DNA of 64,000 bases. Source: Stomorhina lunata (lineage: Eukaryota > Arthropoda > Insecta > Diptera > Rhiniidae). The translations under genes were made by a program, and so were the position numbers. Below, piece after piece: positions 11,523-23,900 of the stretch (positions are counted from its first letter, which is position 1; the number at the start of each line of letters is the position of its first letter). The notes beneath the pieces were generated by a model. The model saw only the letters and a list, made by a program, of their open reading frames with translations, ran no database searches and was not told where the DNA came from. The DNA lies in NCBI GenBank assembly GCA_933228675.1, contig OW121741.1, positions 17,566,271 through 17,630,270 of the forward strand. The letters are read 5' to 3'.

Positions 11523-12477
11523 GATGTATAATAATAACTCTATGGCAATGAACTGAATCCGATTCTAGTTTTAGACTAATTTAAAGAGGCCTAAGTTTTA
11601 GCTCTGGATCCGAAAGGCAAAAGCATTAGTTAGAGTAGCTTTACATAGCCTAATACTCAATAACCAAATTTATTTTTCCAACTTAAAAACATCGATTAAT
11701 TTCTCAAATATTACTGTTGGACATCTGCCAAATCCAATAACAGAAACACTTTAAAACTTGAAATGTCCCAAAAACTACACACAAATTACACTTCATACCA
11801 TTTGTTGCTTATAAGCAACATTGTAGATTTTTGGTCATTGTTTCTTTCATTCTTGCTGTTTTTGCAAACTATTCCAAAGGGGACTATGAGGCAAATTCGT
11901 AAAAAATCTTTAAAATAAAAACCTTAATTTACCCTCGAAACTGTCTTTCAAAAATGCCAATTTCTATTTGATATTTGTTTCATTCACATACGCAATCTTT
12001 CTACACACACACTAACCAAAAAGTTACCATGACTGATGTTCTTCTCGTAAATGAAAAGATTATTTTACATTCATTGTCGTTTTCCCCTTAAAATATGCTC
12101 TTCATATAAAAACATGTTATTTTGAGTTTTATCCCTATTCCTCAATTTATTTTCAAGGATACAATCTAGTAAATTTTTGCTTCTGTATTTTGTAACATTT
12201 CCCTATCCCATTGCTTTACATGACCGCTGCCTTGTATGATGGCCAATAATTTATAGCTGGTTCGTGCTTGTCTTCATTAGGAGTAAACATTTTTTTATTT
12301 CTGATATTTGCTGATATTTTTCAAGGAATTTTAAAATTGCGATGAAAGTTTGCTTTTGTTATAGTAAATCAAAGGGGATTTGCAAATAAAATTAAATACC
12401 AAAAAAAAAAATATGTCTGTGGCCTAATTTGAAAAAGAAAGCTAAGTTTTGAATAAATATATAAATGGTCATTTTGA
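11523..12477. other. unique AT-rich stretch, no gene seen
   Basis: No repeats apart from small local duplications such as two TTTGCTGATATTT copies near 12305. No protein or RNA feature recognised. Confidence 0.5.
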
Positions 12478-14394
12478 ATATAGAAAAGTTGATGGTGGGA
12501 CAAGTTTTCTATATAGAAAAGTTGATGGTGGGACAAGTTTTCTATATAGAAAAGTTGATGGTGGGACAAGTTTTCTATATAGAAAAGTTGATGGTGGGAC
12601 AAGTTTTCTATATAGAAAAGTTGATGGTGGGACAAGTTTTCTATATAGAAAAGTTGATGGTGGGACAAGTTTTCTATATAGAAAAGTTGATGGTGGGACA
12701 AGTTTTCTATATAGAAAAGTTGATGGTGGGACAAGTTTTCTATATAGAAAAGTTGATGGTGGGACAAGTTTTCTATATAGAAAAGTTGATGGTGGGACAA
12801 GTTTTCTATATAGAAAAGTTGATGGTGGGACAAGTTTTCTATATAGAAAAGTTGATGGTGGGACAAGTTTTCTATATAGAAAAGTTGATGGTGGGACAAG
12901 TTTTCTATGTAGAAAAGTTGATGGTGGGACAAGTTTTCTATGTAGAAAAGTTGATGGTGGGACAAGTTTTCTATATAGAAAAGTTGATGGTGGGACAAGT
13001 TTTCTATATAGAAAAGTTGATGGTGGGACAAGTTTTCTATATAGAAAAGTTGATGGTGGGACAAGTTTTCGATATAGAAAATTTGATGGTGGGACAAGTT
13101 TTCTATATAGAAAAGTTGATGGTGGGACTAGTTTTCTATATAGAAAAGTTGATGGTGGGACTAGTTTTCTATATAGAAAAGTTGATGGTGGGACAAGTTT
13201 TCTATATAGAAAAGTTGATGGTGGGACAAGTTTTCTATATAGAAAAGTTGATGGTGGGACAAGTTTTCGATATAGAAAAGTTGATGGTGGGACTAGTTTT
13301 CTATATAGAAAAGTTGATGGTGGGACAAGTTTTCTATATAGAAAAGTTGATGGTGGGACAAGTTTTCGATATAGAAAAGTTGATGGTGGGACAAGTTTTC
13401 GATATAGAAAAGTTGATGGTGGGACTAGTTTTCTATATACAAAATGTGATGGTGGGACAAGTTTTCGATATAGAAAAGTTGATGGTGGGACTAGTTTTCT
13501 ATATAGAAAAGTTGATGGTGGGACAAGTTTTCTATATAGAAAAGTTGATGGTGGGACAAGTTTTCTATATAGAAAAGTTGATGGTGGGACTAGTTTTCTA
13601 TATAGAAAAGTTGATGGTGGGACAAGTTTTCGATATAGAAAAGTTGATGGTGGGACAAGTTTTCTATATAGAAAAGTTGATGGTGGGACAAGTTTTCTAT
13701 ATAGAAAAGTTGATGGTGGGACAAGTTTTCTATATAGAAAAGTTGATGGTGGGACAAGTTTTCTATATAGAAAAGTTGATGGTGGGACAAGTTTTCTATA
13801 TAGAAAAGTTGATGGTGGGACAAGTTTTCTATATAGAAAAGTTGATGGTGGGACAAGTTTTCGATATAGAAAAGTTGATGGTGGGACTAGTTTTCTATAT
13901 AGAAAAGTTGATGGTGGGACAAGTTTTCTATATAGAAAAGTTGATGGTGGGACAAGTTTTCGATATAGAAAAGTTGATGGTGGGACTAGTTTTCTATATA
14001 CAAAATGTGATGGTGGGACAAGTTTTCGATATAGAAAAGTTGATGGTGGGACTAGTTTTCTATATAGAAAAGTTGATGGTGGGACAAGTTTTCTATATAG
14101 AAAAGTTGATGGTGGGACAAGTTTTCTATATAGAAAAGTTGATGGTGGGACAAGTTTTCTATATAGAAAAGTTGATGGTGGGACAAGTTTTCTATATAGA
14201 AAAGTTGATGGTGGGACAAGTTTTCTATATAGAAAAGTTGATGGTGGGACAAGTTTTCTATATAGAAAAGTTGATGGTGGGACAAGTTTTCTATATAGAA
14301 AAGTTGATGATGGGACAAGTTTTCTATATAGAAAAGTTGATGGTGGGATGGGACAAGTTTTCTATATAGAAAAGTTGATGGTGGGACAAGTTGA
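12478..14394. repeat. 33-bp minisatellite array, about 58 units (coding mimic)
   Basis: The unit is TATAGAAAAGTTGATGG followed by TGGGACAAGTTTTCTA, 33 bp, with a 16-bp perfect palindrome TTTTCTATATAGAAAA. Since 33 is a multiple of three and the unit lacks stops in several frames, long open frames appear on both strands (11-residue periods such as YRKVDGGTSFL on plus and SHHQLFYIENL on minus). Variants follow a higher-order pattern: the TACAAAATGTGATGG unit occurs at 13440 and again exactly 561 bp (17 units) later, with the same flanking CGATATAG and GACTAG variants. A 5-bp GGGAT insertion near 14346 ignores reading frame. Unlike its relatives this unit has a G-rich stretch, GATGGTGGGAC. I treat it as non-coding. 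Confidence 0.93.
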
Positions 14395-15740
14395 TTGTGG
14401 TATAATATATCTATCGATATCATTCAATGTCGAATGCGTAGACTTGGATCTAGAATAAATTAAACAAATAAACTTAACAAAAAATGATGTCAAAATATTT
14501 TACATAGCCTTACCCTGGTCATCTATAAGCTTTCCTGTTTTTAAGCAAATTTTATATATTACTTTGCTTAAGATTTAAGTGCAAAGCTTTTAGCTTTCAT
14601 CAAATACCTGTCTTGGCAAACTCAGTGACACAATTTTTTTCTATTCCATTTCAAACATTTACGTTTGTACTTATCACAACTCAAACAATTTTATAATTTC
14701 CTATTTAAGAATGAATCTCAAAATGTAAATAAAGTTATAAAGATAATATATTCAAGTAAACGAGAACAAGTAAATAAGTACAAATTTCTAAAGGACTTAA
14801 GTCCTTTTAATTGTTTGTTTTATTAATGTTTTTTGAAGCCTTTTTAAGTAGAAAATTTTAAACAAATATAACAAATATTCTAATATTTGTGTAAATTTAA
14901 CATTAACATAATAACATTATAAATTTATGAATGTGGTTAACATTTGAATGTTAGGAGAAAGATAAAGTAAATGAATATATAAAATTTTAAATAGGATTAA
15001 GTGGCGTATGAGTGACTCGAATTGATAAGTTTGAATTTTGGTTATTAAGGCGTTACAGTAGTTCATCATTTGAATGGAAAGCAAATCTTATTTCGTAAAT
15101 TAAATGTTAATTGTCTCGGGTTAAATAAAAATACCCACTGAAAGCATTTTGGTATAAATAAAACGAAAATGAAATTATTTTCCATTAAAAGCTCGTTAAA
15201 TTTAAAAACTTTCTCTTTACTATATAAATATTTTCCCCAAAGTTTTATCCAGTTTAAAATTGAAAAAAAAAGTATAAACAAGTGAAAGTCGAAGGACTGA
15301 GTGTAAGTGACACCTACATTTTCCCTAAAAGAGCCATTTTTGGTTATTGTGAAAGTGATGCATATGGGTCATATTGTGAAGCCAAATTTTTGAAAATATT
15401 TAAAAAAGAAATGAAAGCAATATCAAGAAAAACAGGAACAATATATGAATGTAAAATTACATACCTACAGACACATGCATACATATATTCAAAAGAACAA
15501 AATGCAAGAATGTCAAGGTATGTGGGTTTGTTAAACAATGGATCTTCGTGTGTATGTACAAAACGTATGCATGTGAATTACTCTTAGGCATTCAAAGAAA
15601 GAAATTAAAAAACAAGTTAATTAAAATCTCATGCTTGACATTTGGTTACATTAACAAACGAATTACGCTCAAAGTAAGAAATTACAAAAATGTTTAATTG
15701 TAAGAATAAACAAATTAGGCTCAGTTTTGATTTTGATTAC
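14395..15740. other. unique AT-rich stretch, no gene called
   Basis: Contains a 100-codon plus-strand open frame at 15282-15587 whose first codon is GTG; the first in-frame ATG leaves only about 58 codons. There is a TATA-like ACTATATAAATA about 60 bp upstream. The predicted peptide has no domain I recognise and its composition (many Ser, Tyr, Lys) is ordinary for chance frames here, so I do not call a gene. Confidence 0.5.
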
Positions 15741-18700
15741 TTCTATAGAACATTTTTCTATAAAAAAATTTCGATAGAGATATTTTTCTATAGAAAAAAT
15801 TTCGATCAAAATATTTTTCTATAGAAAAAATTTCAAACAAATATTTTTCTATAGAAAAAATTTCCAAAGAAATATTTTTCTATAGAAAAATTTTCAAAAG
15901 AAATATTTTTCTATAGAAAAATTTTCAAAAGAAATATTTTTCTATAAAAAAATTTTCGAAAAAAATATTTTTCTATAGAAAAATTTTTGTTAGAAATATT
16001 TTGCTATAGAAAAATTTTCAAAAGAAATATTTTTCTATAGAAAAAATTTCAAAAGAAATATTTTTCTATAGAAAAATTTTCGTTAGAAATATTTTTCTAT
16101 AGAAAAATTTTCGTTAGAAATATTTTTCTATAGAAAAATTTTCAAAAGAAATATTTTTCTATAGAAAAATTTTCAAAAGAAATTTTTTTCTATAGAAAAA
16201 TTTTCAAAAGAAATTTTTTTCTATAGAAAAAATTTCAAAAGAAATTTTTTTCTATAGAAAAATTTCGATAGAAATAATTTTCTACAGAAAAAATTTCGAT
16301 AGAAATATTTTTCTATAGAAAAAATTTCGATAAAAATATTTTTCTATAGAAAAATTTTCAAAAGAAATATTTTTCTATAGAAAAATTTTCAAAAGAAATA
16401 TTTTTCTATAAAAAAATTTTTAAAAGAAATATTTTTCTATAGAAAAAATTTCGATAGAAATATTTTTCTATAGAAAAAATTTCGATAGAAATATTTTTCT
16501 ATAGAAAAAATTTCGATAGAAATATTTTTCTATAGAAAAAATTTCGATAGAAATATTTTTCTATAGAAAAAATTTCGATAAAAATATTTTTCTATAGAGA
16601 AAATTTCGATAAAAATATTTTTCTGTAGAAAAAATTTCAATAAAAATATTTTTCTGTAGAAAAAATTTCGACAAAAATATTTTTCTGTAGAAAAAATTTC
16701 GATAGAAATATTTTTCTATAGAAAAAATTTCGATAGAAATATTTTTCTATAGAAAAAATTTCGATAGAAATATTTTTCTATAGAAAAAATTTCGATAGAA
16801 ATATTTTCCTATAGAAAAAATTTCGATAGAAATATTTTTCTATAGAAAAAATTTCGATGGAAATATTTTTCTATAGAAAAAATTTCGATAGAAATATTTT
16901 TCTATAGAAAAAATTTCGATAGAAATATTTTTCTATAGAAAAAATTTCGATAGAAATATTTTTCTATAGAAAAAATTTCGATAGAAATATTTTTCTATAG
17001 AAAAACTTTCGATAGAAATATTTTTCTATAGAAAAAATTTCGATAGAAATATTTTTCTATAGAAAAAATTTCGATAGAAATATTTTTCTATAGAAAAAAT
17101 TTCGATAGAAATATTTTTCTATAGAAAAAATTTCGATAGAAATATTTTTCTGTAGACAAATTTTCGTTAGAGATATTTTTCTATAGAAAAATTTTCGTTA
17201 AAAATATTTTTCTATAGAAAAATTTTCGTTAGAAATATTTTTCTATAGAAAAATTTTCATTACAAATATTTTTCTATAGAAAAATTTTCGTTAGAAATAT
17301 TTTTCTACAGAAAAATTTTCGTTAGAAATATTTTTCTATAGAAAAATTTTCGTTAGAAATATTTTTCAATAGAAAAATTTTCGTTAGAAGTATTTTTCTA
17401 TAGAAAAATTTTCGTTAGAAATATTTTTCTATAGAAAAATTTTCGTTAGAAATATTTTTCTATAGAAAAATTTTCGTTAGAAATATTTTTCTATAGAAAA
17501 ATTTTCGTTAGAAATATTTTTCTATAGAAAAATTTTCGTTAGAAATATTTTTCTATAGAAAAATTTTCGTTAGAAATATTTTTCTATAGAAAAATTTTCG
17601 TTAGAAATATTTTTCTATAGAAAAATTTTCGTTAGATATATTTTTCTATAGAAAAATTTTCGTTAGAAATATTTTTCTATAGAAAAATTTTCGTTAGAAA
17701 TATTTTTCTATAGAAAAATTTTCGTTAGAAATATTTTTCTATAGAAAAATTTTCGTTAGAAATATTTTTCTATAGAAAAATTTTCGTTAGAAATATTTTT
17801 CTATAGAAAAATTTTCGTTAGAAATATTTTTCTATAGAAAAATTTTCGTTAGAAATATTTTTCTATAGAAAAATTTTCGTTAGAAATATTTTTCTATAGA
17901 AAAATTTTCGTTAGAAATATTTTTCTATAGAAAAATTTTCGTTAGAAATATTTTTCTATAGAAAAATTTTCGTTAGAAATATTTTTCTATAGAAAAATTT
18001 TCGTTAGAAATATTTTTCTATAGAAAAATTTTCGTTAGAAATATTTTTCTATAGAAAAATTTTCGTTAGAAATATTTTTCTATAGAAAAATTTTCGTTAG
18101 AAATATTTTTCTATAGAAAAATTTTCGTTAGAAATATTTTTCTATAGAAAAATTTTCGTTAGAAATATTTTTCTATAGAAAAATTTTCGTTAGAAATATT
18201 TTTCTATAGAAAAATTTTCGTTAGAAATATTTTTCTATAGAAAAATTTTCGTTAGAAATATTTTTCTATAGAAAAATTTTCGTTAGAAATATTTTTCTAT
18301 AGAAAAATTTTCGTTAGAAATATTTTTCTATAGAAAAATTTTCGTTAGAAATATTTTTCTATAGAAAAATTTTCGTTAGAAATATTTTTCTATAGAAAAA
18401 TTTTCGTTAGAAATATTTTTCTATAGAAAAATTTTCGTTAGAAATATTTTTCTATAGAAAAATTTTCGTTAGAAATATTTTTCTATAGAAAAATTTTCGT
18501 TAGAAATATTTTTCTATAGAAAAATTTTCGTTAGAAATATTTTTCTATAGAAAAATTTTCGTTAGAAATATTTTTCTATAGAAAAATTTTCGTTAGAAAT
18601 ATTTTTCTATAGAAAAATTTTCGTTAGAAATATTTTTCTATAGAAAAATTTTCGTTAGAAATATTTTTCTATAGAAAAATTTTCGTTAGAAATATTTTTC

Positions 18701-19066
18701 TATAGAAAAATTTTCGTTAGAAATATTTTTCTATAGAAAAATTTTCGTTAGAAATATTTTTCTATAGAAAAATTTTCGTTAGAAATATTTTTCTATAGAA
18801 AAATTTTCGTTAGAAATATTTTTCTATAGAAAAATTTTCGTTAGAAATATTTTTCTATAGAAAAATTTTCGTTAGAAATATTTTTCTATAGAAAAATTTT
18901 CGTTAGAAATATTTTTCTATAGAAAAATTTTCGTAAGAAATATTTTTCTATAGAAAAATTTTCGTTAGAAATATTTTTCTATAGAAAAATTTTCGTTAGA
19001 AATATTTTTCTATAGAAAAATTTTCGTTAGAAATATTTTTCTATAGAAAAATTTTCGTTAGAAATA
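15741..19066. repeat. 31-bp minisatellite array with subfamily zones, about 107 units
   Basis: All units contain ATTTTTCTATAGAAAAA, with a variable linker. The linker is CAAAAGAAAT mostly in 15.74-16.26 kb, CGATAGAAAT in 16.26-17.15 kb, and CGTTAGAAAT from 17.16 kb to the end. The last zone, about 62 units, is nearly free of differences, whereas the left zones vary between neighbours. The pattern indicates directional growth or recent homogenisation toward the right end, which stops abruptly in unique sequence (ATATCATATTTGATTTC). Confidence 0.94.
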
Positions 19067-20249
19067 TCATATTTGATTTCATCAAATTTTATATTTGCAT
19101 ACAAAGGGAAAAAGTTAAGTTATTTTTAAGATACAATAGAATTGACAAATGTAGAAAGTATATAAATAAATTAGTTATTTTAGTAGGTTAACTCCTGTAT
19201 ATAGATGAAAATGTCATAGTCTCCCCACATGTTCAGTCCTATTATAAAATCTTTTCTTATTCAGATAAAAAAGTTTTTAGTTTTTTGTTTAAGATGGATT
19301 TAAATTTTTACCTCAAAATAACCAAGCAACCAATGCATTGTGTCATAGATAGTTTGAGGTACAATGACTAAGGATATCGTCTGCCTGCGAATGAAATGAA
19401 AACTAAAAGACAAACAAACTTTTTACATTTCATCACATACTTTACCTGGAAAACTATTTGTTGAAAAATTCAAGAAGAAAAGTTTGATGATTTTAATTGT
19501 TGTGCTTCCCAAATCAGATATATTTTGCCCATGAGTCAGAATAAAGGCTTAAGTGGGTTTTTCGTAAAATATTATTTACTTAGAGCAAAAATAACATAAT
19601 ATAAAAACAATATTACATAAAGGCATATAGGAACAAACAAACATATATTTCATGAGCTCGTGTGTGTGCCTTAGCTTTCTCTCATTTGATAATCATCTCT
19701 ATTAGTTGTTTGAGATCCCATCACTATATTTTTGATGGGATTTTTTTAAACGACCCGGCAACATCAATGAATGGAACTGCAATATCTTTAAACAGTTTTT
19801 ACTTAGAATCTGATTCACTATTAAACGAAGTAAACAGATTTCGATAAAACATTTGGTAATTTTTGTAGGCTCATGATTTATATGCATATGTGTTAGTTGG
19901 TGGGATAAAGTTTATATAACTGTTGATAGTTTAAGGGGTTGATAACTTGTCTGGGCTAAAGCTATTGTTTGCTTAGTGATGCAGATGAAAAGTTTTGTCA
20001 TGGGTATAATATTTTGCTTCAATTATTTTGGCAAAATTGGTATATATTGGAAATTTTATCAGCTAATGTTAGATAAAAGGTCGAAAAAGGCATCTTTTTG
20101 TCATACTCATTATAAATGTTTCGAATATGCCTGACTTTCAAAAAAAGTAAGTCATGAGCTATCCTTGGTAAGGTCAATTGAAATCGCCACACTTAAGTTT
20201 TATCAAAAATTTGCCAATAAAAAATTTTTGAAAAAAAAAAAAATTTTGA
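19067..20249. other. unique AT-rich stretch, no gene seen
   Basis: One perfect 9-bp stem (ATCCCATCA...TGATGGGAT at 19715-19741) followed by a T run is the only local structure. Short open frames near 19.7 kb have no recognisable similarity. Confidence 0.5.
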
Positions 20250-20400
20250 TCTCGATCTATTACATTTATTTATTAATGTAACAGAACATTTATTGATAAA
20301 AGCCAACAATTTTTTGTGGGGTAACCAATTCCTCGACGCGTTTTGATGGTTGGCTAGGCCATCTCTTCAGGAGGAGTATCCCTACTTTTAGACAGATCGA
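20250..20400 (-). mobile_element. probable retroelement 3' tail fragment
   Basis: Read on minus: CCTGAAGAGATGGCCTAGCC, then CAAAACGCGTCGAGGAATTG, then TTATCAATAAATGTTCTGTT, ending in a near-perfect hairpin (CTGTTACATT, 8-nt loop, AATGTAATAG at 20257-20284 on the plus strand). The hairpin and the preceding TTTATCAATAAAT words recur at 42.5 kb. The CTGAAGA...AAACG arrangement resembles 3' parts of arthropod retroelements (Penelope-like or LINE), but I cannot assign the class from this fragment. Confidence 0.4.
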
Positions 20401-20910
20401 AAACCTTGCATTATTACCTATTTTACAAACACACACAAACATTTTTTAGTTTCATCTTCTCACATACAAAATATTGTTTAAAAAAGTACGATCCTTCTTC
20501 TATTAGCCTTAATAAAAACCTACTTATCTTAATAAATCAACCCTAAGTCATACTTATTTCATATATACATTCTTATTATTTATTATTTGGATCATAGACA
20601 CATTATCGTTAAGACAAAAGACTTTTCACATAATTCAATTTATATGTGATAAATATTTATATGCACAAAGTAACAAAATCATATTTTATTGCTTCAAATA
20701 AAAACTTTTCAAATAAATCATTGTTATTTTCTTGAGATTATTTTATTAGTCTACAAATGTATCTTCATTTGTTTTGGGATAACAAAATTATATGTTCAGT
20801 TAATTTTTTTTTTTTGGAAACGGCTGGCTCTCTGCCTGGATTTCCCCCTTATCTTCATTATTTGTTCAACAAAATTTATAGTTTTGTATATTTTGTGAAT
20901 AACTGGTTAA
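20401..20910. other. unique AT-rich stretch, no gene seen
   Basis: No supported feature. Open frames here are rich in Phe, Ile and Leu as expected from T-rich DNA and run into the satellite. Confidence 0.5.
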
Positions 20911-23900
20911 TTTTTTATAGAAAAATTTTATATCGAAAATTATTTGTAGCAAATTTTTTATCAAAAATTATGTATGAAAATTTTTATATCGAAAATTTCC
21001 TATAGAAAATTAAAAAAAAAAAAAATTTGATGCGAAAATTTTCTATAAACAAATTTATATCGGAAATTTTTTGTAGAAAAATTTTAGATCGAAAATTTTC
21101 TTTAGAAAAATTTTACACCAAAAGTTTCGTAAAGAAAAATTTTATATCGAAAATTTTCTAAAAAAAAATTAATATCAAAAATTTTCTGTAGAAAATTTTA
21201 TATCAAAAATTTTCTATAGAAAAATTTTATTTTGAAAATTTTCTATAGAAAAATTTTATATCGGAAATTTTCTATTGTAAAATTTTATTTTGAAAATTTT
21301 CTATAGAAAAATTTTTTATCGAAAATTTTCTATAAAATAATTTTACATCCAAAATTTTCTTTAGAAGCATTTTATGTCGAATATTTTTTATCAAAACTTA
21401 TATAGAAAAATTTCATATCGAAAATTTTCTATAGGAAAATTTTATATCGAAAATTTTCTTTAGAAAAATTTTATATCGAAAATTTTCTTTAGAAAAATTT
21501 TATATCGAAAATTTTTTATGAAAAAAATTTTATAACGACAATTTTCTATAGAAAAATTTTCTATCGAAAATTTTCCAAAGAAAAATTTTACATTAAAAAT
21601 TTTTATAGAAAAATTTTAATCAAAAATTTTTATAAAAAATTTTTATATCAAAAATTTTATATCGAGCATTTTCTGTAAAAAAAAATTTCTATAGAAAAAT
21701 TTTATAGCGAAAATTTTCTATAGAAAAATTTTATATCGAAAATTTTCTATAGAAATATTTTATAGCGAAAACTTTCTATAGAAAAATTTTATATCGAAAA
21801 TTTTCTATAGAAAAATTTTATAGAGAAAATTTTCTTTAGAAAAATTTTATAGCGAACATTTTCTATAGAAAAATGTTATAGCGAACATTTTCTATAGAAA
21901 AATGTTATAGCGAACATTTTCTGTAGAAAAACTTTCTATCGAAATATTTTTTACGAAATTTTTCTATAGAAAGATTGTATATCGAAATTTTTCAATAGAA
22001 AAATTTTATATCGAAAATTTTCTAAAGAAAAATTTTGTATTGATAATTTTTATAGAAAAAAATTTATATCGAATTTTATATGAACAAAATTTAACTCGAA
22101 AATTTTCTATAGAACATGTTTATATCGAAAATTTTCTATAGAAAATGTTTATATCGAAAATTTTCTATAGAAAATGTTTATATCGAAGATTTTCTATAGA
22201 AAATTTTTATATCGAAAATTTTCTATAGAAAATTTTTGTATCGAAAATTTTCTATAGAAAATTTTTTTATCGAAAATTTTCTATAGAAAATTTTTATATC
22301 GAAAATTTTCTATAGAAAATTTTTATATCGAAAATTTTCTATAGAAAATTTTTATATCGAAAATTTTCTATAGAAAATTTTTATATTGAAAATTTTCTAT
22401 AGAAAATTTTTATATCGAAAATTTTCTATAGAAAATTTTTATATCGAAAATTTTCTATAGAAAATATTTGTATCGAAAATTTTCAATAGAAAATTTTTAT
22501 ATCGAAAATTTTCTATAGAAAATTTTTATATCGAAAATTTTCTATAGAAAATTTTTATATCGAAAATTTTCTATAGAAAATTTTTATATCGAAAATTTTC
22601 TATAGAAAATATTTGTATCGAAAATTTTCAATAGAAAATTTTTATATCGAAAATTTTCTATAGAAAATTTTTATATCGAAAATTTTCTATAGAAAATTTT
22701 TATATCGAAAATTTTCTATAGAAAATTTTTATATCGAAAATTTTCTATAGAAAATTTTTATATCGAAAATTTTCTATAGAAAATTTTTATATCGAAAATT
22801 TTCTATAGAAAATTTTTATATCGAAAATTTTCTATAGAAAATTTTTATATCGAAAATTTTCTATAGAAAATTTTTATATCGAAAATTTTCTATAAAAAAT
22901 TTTTATATCGAAAATTTTCTATAGAAAATTTTTATATCGAAAATTTTCTATAGAAAATTTTTATATCGAAAATTTTCTATAGAAAATTTTTATATCGAAA
23001 ATTTTCTATAGAAAATTTTTATATCGAAAATTTTCTATAGAAAATTTTTATATCGAAAATTTTCTATAGAAAATTTTTATATCGAAAATTTTCTATAGAA
23101 AATTTTTATATCGAAAATTTTCTATAGAAAATTTTTATATCGAAAATTTTCTATAGAAAATTTTTATATCGAAAATTTTCTATAGAAAATTTTTATATCG
23201 AAAATTTTCTATAGAAAAGTTTTACATCGAAAATTTTCTATAGAAAATTTTTACATCGAAAATTTTCTATAGAAAATTTTTATATCAAAAATTTTCTATA
23301 GAAAATTTTTATATCGAAAATTTTCTATAGAAAATTTTTATATCGAAAATTTTCTATAGAAAATTTTTATATCGAAAATTTTCTATAGAAAATTTTTATA
23401 TCGAAAATTTTCTATAGAAAATTTTTATATCGAAAATTTTCTATAGAAAATGTTTATATCGAAAATTTTCTATAGAAAATGTTTATATCGAAAATTTTCT
23501 ATAGAAAATTTTTATATCGAAAATTTTCTATAGAAAATTTTTATATCGAAAATTTTCTATAGAAAATTTTTATATCGAAAATTTTCTATAGAAAATTTTT
23601 ATATCGAAAATTTGCTATAGAAAATTTTTATATCGAAAATTTTCTAACGAAAATTTTTATATCGAAAATTTTCTAACGAAAATTTTTATATCGAAAATTT
23701 TCTATAGAAAATTTTTATATCGAAAATTTTCTATAGAAAATTTTTATATCGAAAATTTTCTATAGAAAATTTTTATATCGAAAATTTTCTATAAAAAATT
23801 TTTATATCGAAAATTTTCTATAGAAAATTTTTATATCGAAAATTTTCTATAGAAAATTTTTATATTGAAAATTTTCTATAGAAAAATTTTATATTGAAAA

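Noticed and set aside
12449..14458. Open frames of 634-669 codons with 11-residue repeats on plus, and 88-242 codons on minus
   Set aside because: They exist only because the 33-bp satellite unit is a multiple of three and lacks stops. Several frames are open equally, a 5-bp indel is tolerated, and there is no signal, domain or unique coding flank.
15282..15587. About 100-codon frame with upstream TATA-like box
   Set aside because: Starts with GTG; ATG start leaves about 58 codons; no homology recognised; TATA-like words are everywhere in this A/T-rich DNA.
19715..19748. Stem-loop followed by T run, resembling a bacterial terminator
   Set aside because: The window is eukaryotic nuclear DNA; a single 9-bp stem plus T run is expected by chance and no upstream gene exists.
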